The notes under the pieces were generated by a model. It saw nothing but the letters and a program-made list of their open reading frames with translations, was not told the DNA's origin and searched no databases. Source: Azoarcus_F sp036734105 (lineage in GTDB: Bacteria > Pseudomonadota > Gammaproteobacteria > Burkholderiales > Rhodocyclaceae). Taken from it: a stretch of DNA of 6,237 nt. Location of the stretch: contig DAIMZH010000103.1 in the NCBI GenBank assembly GCA_036734105.1, positions 1 to 6,237 on the forward strand. The letters run 5' to 3'. The position numbers were made by a program, and so were the translations under genes. The stretch's first letter is position 1; the number at the start of each line of letters is the position of its first letter. Of the stretch, positions 3,901 to 6,237 are shown in pieces.

Positions 3901-6237
3901 ACGGCAGCTTGAGCATAAGCAGCCGTCAGCGGCTCAGCCAGGACCCCTTCACCGTGCATGCCGCAGGTCGTTTGATCGAGCCGGCTGGCGCGGGTCGCCC
4001 AGCAGCGCTTGTTGTGCCGGCTGTTGTCGAATCGCGGATAGATCATCAGCAGCACTATGCTCTGGCTCATGACCTGGGTCTGGACTATGGACCTGCGTTT
4101 CAAGGTGTGTTCGAAGCGCGTCTGAGCGGCGACATGCTTGAGGCAGATGTACGGTTACCAGTCTCGCTCGATCTGTCGGCATATGTGCTCCACCCCGGCG
4201 TGCTGGATGCCTGTTTTCAGTCACTGATTGATTACCTTGCCGACGACGTTGCGGCTGGTCACGGGCTTGCCTTGCTGCCGGTCAGGGCAGAGCGGGTCGA
4301 GGTTTTCCGGACAGGCGTGGTGCACAGCTTTCTAGCGCGCTTTTGCCGAACCAGCCCGCGGTCGGCGCGTGCCGACTTTGAGTTGTTTGACGAAGACGGC
4401 TGCCTGATCGCCAGCGCAAGGGCGTGTCGGTTCCGTGCTGCGCCGCTCAAGCGGGCTGGCAGCTTGGGAGTGGACAAGTGGATTGTCAGCCCGTGGCTTC
4501 GCCCGCATCCCCATGACGACCTTTACAGCGCCTTGTCTGGCATCAATGATCCAGTCGAAGTGCTGCGGCATGCCTTTGTCAGTTTGGGTGATCAGCGCGA
4601 TGTCTGGTTTCGCCAGCAACTGCCCTTGATCGAGGCGCTGGTGCTGTCGTTTGCCTACGAGGCGTTCAGGCATTTGCAGCAGTCCGATCCGGCCAACTGG
4701 CAGACCCGCCTGAATACCGCTTATGCACGTTGGCTGGCTGGTCTGTTGGCGGCCGAAGGGCTGCTGTCGATGGAAGATGGCTGGTCCTTGTCAGTCGATG
4801 CCGATTTGCCACCCGCAGACGAGCTTTGGCGTGTTTTGTTGCGAGACAGCCCGGGGTGCTTGCCGCAACTGGCCTTGATCGGGCGTGTCGGCAGGCAACT
4901 GCCTGGCTTGCTCACGGGTGGGCAGGATGCGGTGTCGTTTCTGGATGGGCTGCGCCACGCCTCTGCAGCCGAGGCGCTTTACAGTGACGATCCGGTTTAT
5001 CTGGGCACGCGAGTAGCCTTGCAGAGCGCGTTGAGCGAGTTTGCAGTGCGTTGGCCAGCTACACGCCGCTTGCGGGTGCTGGAGTTCAGCCCGGGCCTGA
5101 GCGACCTGCCAACCGAACTTGTTGCCGCCTTGCCTGAGGACCGGTTCGCCTATGTCGTGGCAGTGCCGGATGAAACTTTGCAGGGCCGTCAGCATGCCGA
5201 GTATCCCGACCAGGCAAACGTATATTCGGTGGTGTTCGATGTCGCCAGCGGCGCGGTGCACCCAGAGTTGTTACCGGTTGAGCGTTTTGATGTCATCGTT
5301 TTCCGGCATGTCCTGCACCGTAGTCTGAATATTGCTGCAGCCTTGGAGCGGGCACGCGGTCTGCTCGCGCCCGGGGGTGCCCTGCTGCTGGCCGAACGCC
5401 ATGCTGACTGGAGCGCCGACTTCGTTGGGGGGCTCGACCCTCTATGGTGGCGCGAGGACGCAACTGCTGAAGCAAGCACGCGTGCCCCTTTATCGGCACT
5501 GTATCAGCCCGAGGCCTGGCGGCAGGCTTTGCTGCAGGCGGGCTTTGATGCCTGTCACGTGGTCACCGAGCCTGCAGCCGACAGCTTGTCGGAGGGTGCT
5601 TTCATCATCACTGCTCAGTGCGGTGTTGTCGCAGCCATTGAGCCTGCAGCGCCACAAAGTGCGCGATGGTGTCTGGTTTGTGATGACGAGAGCGCGCTGA
5701 TTGCTGACGAGTTGAATACCTACCTGACTGCGCTCTCGCAGTCTGTCGAGGTGCTCGGACATGCCACGCTGAACGAAGAAGACCTGGCAGGGGCTGAACA
5801 TCTTGTGTTGCTGCTTGGCTGGGGTGACAGCCCTCGGCAGGTGGCGGGCACGCTGTCGTCCGTCATCAGCACCCTATCTGCCCTGCCGACCGACACCGGG
5901 CGCGCCTGCCGTCTATGGATGATTACCCGCGAAGGGGCAATGTTGGACGCTGCGCTGCTCGGCAGGCAGGCGAGCCCAGCGCAGTCGGCGCTTTGGGGTT
6001 TTGGTCGTGTCTTGATGAACGAGCGCCCGGAACTGGCATGCACTCTGATCGACTTGCCTGAAGCCCATGGCGTCGAGTTGCTGGAACGGCTGAGCCTGGA
6101 GTTGTTGTGGCCTGATGGCGCCAACGAAGTCGTGCTGACCCAGCAAGCCCGCTATGTGCCAATGTTGCAAAGCCTGACCCACCCCGCTGCTGCTGCAGAT
6201 GCGTCAGGTGTTGGGCGATTCAGACTGGAGTTCTTGA
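945..6237 (+). CDS. Type I polyketide synthase, highly reducing type, 3' end missing
   Basis: This multidomain enzyme would build an acyl chain by repeated condensation of an extender unit and reduction of each beta-keto group, acting as a cytoplasmic megasynthase. The frame gives 1764 codons without a stop and runs off the window. With the TTG at 945 as start it begins MTLPIAIVGFAFRFPGD, a typical ketosynthase N-terminus with no loading or docking segment. The domains in order are KS (about 4-428), AT (about 532-831), DH (about 898-1165), a methyltransferase-like region (about 1170-1560) and a ketoreductase structural subdomain (about 1575-1741). The last residues (RFRLEFL) look like the start of an enoylreductase, so ER, KR and carrier protein are expected beyond the window. 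KS, AT and DH keep their catalytic residues; the methyltransferase lacks a recognisable SAM motif. A single fully reducing module starting directly with KS suggests iterative use, as in lipid or capsule-linked bacterial PKSs. Family is certain, product unknown; the start codon is the least certain part. Confidence 0.96.
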   Translation, partial: MTLPIAIVGFAFRFPGDLGLEAELWDALMQGRDLVGRVPSDRWAVDELAHPKRSEPGKSISFAAGVLSRIDEFDAGFFGISPREAAWLDPQQRLLLELAWESMENAGCPPSRLAGSDCAVYVGISGLDYGTRGLDDLASMSAHTMTGNTLSVAANRLSYVFDLHGPSLAVDTACSSSLVALHHACNALRSGEASSALVGGVNMLLHPYPFVGFTKASMLSADGRCKAFDASGNGYVRAEGGAVLLLKPLERALADGDKIHAVILASGANADGSRKTGITIPSADGQAELMQQVLRRSGLSAQDVDFIEAHGTGTMIGDPVETAAIGRVYGPARSEPLPIGSVKANLGHLESASGMAGLVKTIVALKRGELPPSLHLNTPNPNIDFDGLNLRLITEPFRLSAKAGKPLIAGVNSFGFGGANAHVLLSAAPIASQGPVRDGQVLDAPLFLSARSDAALRALAARYADLLAGTPAEARYDVAWSAAMRREWLDKRLVLHSVCAEHSVATLRAFADGSKASSGVSVDDSLPVDGGVAFVYAGNGSQWLGMGRSLLAESPRFADLMTALDRDMLPHTGFSVLHELQADDATSRLDDTVVAQPLLFAMQLALTQLLADQGIKPDAVVGHSVGEVAAAWAAGGLDRAKAIRVISARSQAQGLTRGRGRMAAVALSAEKLREHLAVLGLDGELELAGINSPRNVTVSGALDALKKLQSHLKTQGVVFRLLGLDYAFHSRQMDPVKAALAQSLQGFVPAQSAYLPFVSTVTGGVLEASALDADYWWRNVREPVQFASAVEALIEQGCRVFVEIGPHAILQRYVSESLVAASMPGRVLPTLKKGDDGVSRLNDSVMRVHLLSRHTATDRYFQIAGRFADLPNYPWQRERHWQPRTSEGLLAIERRRVHPLLGWRLHDADMAWENTLDPQVLSWLVDHKVGGAIVFPAAGFVEMALAAAREWRGLEHVLLEQFDIVAPMVFDGEHARTLRLSVNTRDGSLSISSRQRLSQDPFTVHAAGRLIEPAGAGRPAALVVPAVVESRIDHQQHYALAHDLGLDYGPAFQGVFEARLSGDMLEADVRLPVSLDLSAYVLHPGVLDACFQSLIDYLADDVAAGHGLALLPVRAERVEVFRTGVVHSFLARFCRTSPRSARADFELFDEDGCLIASARACRFRAAPLKRAGSLGVDKWIVSPWLRPHPHDDLYSALSGINDPVEVLRHAFVSLGDQRDVWFRQQLPLIEALVLSFAYEAFRHLQQSDPANWQTRLNTAYARWLAGLLAAEGLLSMEDGWSLSVDADLPPADELWRVLLRDSPGCLPQLALIGRVGRQLPGLLTGGQDAVSFLDGLRHASAAEALYSDDPVYLGTRVALQSALSEFAVRWPATRRLRVLEFSPGLSDLPTELVAALPEDRFAYVVAVPDETLQGRQHAEYPDQANVYSVVFDVASGAVHPELLPVERFDVIVFRHVLHRSLNIAAALERARGLLAPGGALLLAERHADWSADFVGGLDPLWWREDATAEASTRAPLSALYQPEAWRQALLQAGFDACHVVTEPAADSLSEGAFIITAQCGVVAAIEPAAPQSARWCLVCDDESALIADELNTYLTALSQSVEVLGHATLNEEDLAGAEHLVLLLGWGDSPRQVAGTLSSVISTLSALPTDTGRACRLWMITREGAMLDAALLGRQASPAQSALWGFGRVLMNERPELACTLIDLPEAHGVELLERLSLELLWPDGANEVVLTQQARYVPMLQSLTHPAAAADASGVGRFRLEFL
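954..2228 (+). other. Ketosynthase (KS) domain of the PKS
   Basis: It catalyses decarboxylative Claisen condensation between the enzyme-bound acyl chain and the carrier-bound extender. All three signature sites are intact: VDTACSSSLVA with nucleophile Cys174 (codon at 1464), EAHGTGT with His310, and KANLGHLES with His348. The C-terminal GVNSFGFGGANAHVLL (410-425) is also canonical. The intact Cys means this is an elongating KS, not a KSQ decarboxylating loader. Confidence 0.96.
2538..3437 (+). other. Acyltransferase (AT) domain of the PKS
   Basis: It loads the extender unit onto the carrier protein. GHSVGE places the nucleophile at Ser624, with the second motif YAFHS and His729. GHSVGE (not GHSQGE) and Phe in YAFHS lean towards malonyl-CoA. 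The Tyr at the first position is shared with methylmalonyl-type YASH, so specificity is not settled. The N-terminal motif reads YAGNGSQW, with Asn where Gln is usual in GQGSQ. The domain is in cis, so no trans-AT is needed. Confidence 0.93.
3636..4439 (+). other. Dehydratase (DH) domain of the PKS
   Basis: It removes water from the beta-hydroxyacyl intermediate to give an enoyl thioester. The first hot-dog half carries HKVGGAIVFP, fitting HxxxGxxxxP with catalytic His927. The second half carries LDYGPAFQG (1046-1054) and LHPGVLDACFQS, with catalytic Asp1088 and Gln1092 of DxxxQ. LPVRAERVEVF follows as usual for the family. All key residues are present, so the domain is probably active. Confidence 0.92.
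4452..5624 (+). other. C-methyltransferase-like domain with eroded SAM motif I
   Basis: The region has the order and landmarks of a PKS C-methyltransferase: LRVLEF at the first Rossmann strand (about 1376-1381), FDVIVFRHVLH (1448-1458), LLAPGGALLLAE (1473-1484), a WWR tract (1501-1503) and a closing QAGF (1531-1534). Where active enzymes have a glycine-rich GxGxG loop after LE, this one reads LEFSPGLSD. SAM binding is therefore doubtful, and the domain is best read as a structural remnant. The assignment rests on motif order, not on a search. Confidence 0.75.
5667..6167 (+). other. Structural ketoreductase subdomain (psiKR) of the PKS
   Basis: It starts at RWCLVCDDES (about 1574) and includes RLWMITREGA (about 1656-1665), QSALWGFGRVLMNERPEL (1680-1697) and a VPML segment near 1738. 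This is the usual sequence of the non-catalytic KR half that precedes an inserted enoylreductase or the catalytic KR. It has no NADPH-binding or Tyr/Ser catalytic motifs; those belong to the catalytic half, expected beyond the window. Confidence 0.8.

Noticed and set aside
6235..6237. TGA at the last three bases as the PKS stop codon
   Set aside because: It is out of frame. The PKS frame reads GAG TTC TTG A at the end and remains open, and the frame ending in this TGA has another stop at 6175-6177.

Overview
The window holds one large protein-coding gene on the + strand, preceded by a repeat array and a short AT-richer intergenic stretch. The gene is the 5' part of a type I modular polyketide synthase (PKS). 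Nothing else in the window is convincingly coding. The reading frame starts near position 945 and stays open to the last base, so the gene continues beyond the window.

Positions 1-683 form a composite repeat array. It is built from (i) a palindromic REP-like element of a type common in beta- and gammaproteobacterial genomes, (ii) tandem 23-bp units derived from the right arm of that palindrome, and (iii) diverged copies of the same palindrome in the opposite orientation. The higher-order unit is 156 bp when it carries two 23-mers and 225 bp when it carries five. A 100-N assembly gap (159-258) falls inside the first unit. Deleting the Ns leaves an exact 225-bp unit, so the gap looks like a scaffolding placeholder at a site of repeat collapse. 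Open frames through this array on both strands are by-products of a stop-free repeat.

Positions 684-944 are about 48% GC against roughly 60% in the gene. They carry a candidate extended -10 promoter at the edge of the array and a GGGAG ribosome binding site, followed by a probable TTG start.

From 945 to the end, the protein reads in order: ketosynthase (Cys174/His310/His348), acyltransferase (GHSVGE Ser624, YAFHS), dehydratase (His927/Asp1088), a C-methyltransferase-like region whose SAM-binding motif I is eroded, and a non-catalytic ketoreductase structural subdomain. The frame ends where an enoylreductase domain would be expected to begin. This is the layout of a single-module, highly reducing, probably iterative PKS (KS-AT-DH-psiMT-psiKR-[ER-KR-ACP]); the bracketed part is inferred and lies outside the window. 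Such a protein would make a mostly saturated acyl chain, but the product cannot be named from this sequence.

The repeat type, the GC content and the PKS suggest a proteobacterium, most likely beta or gamma. The genus cannot be fixed from this window.
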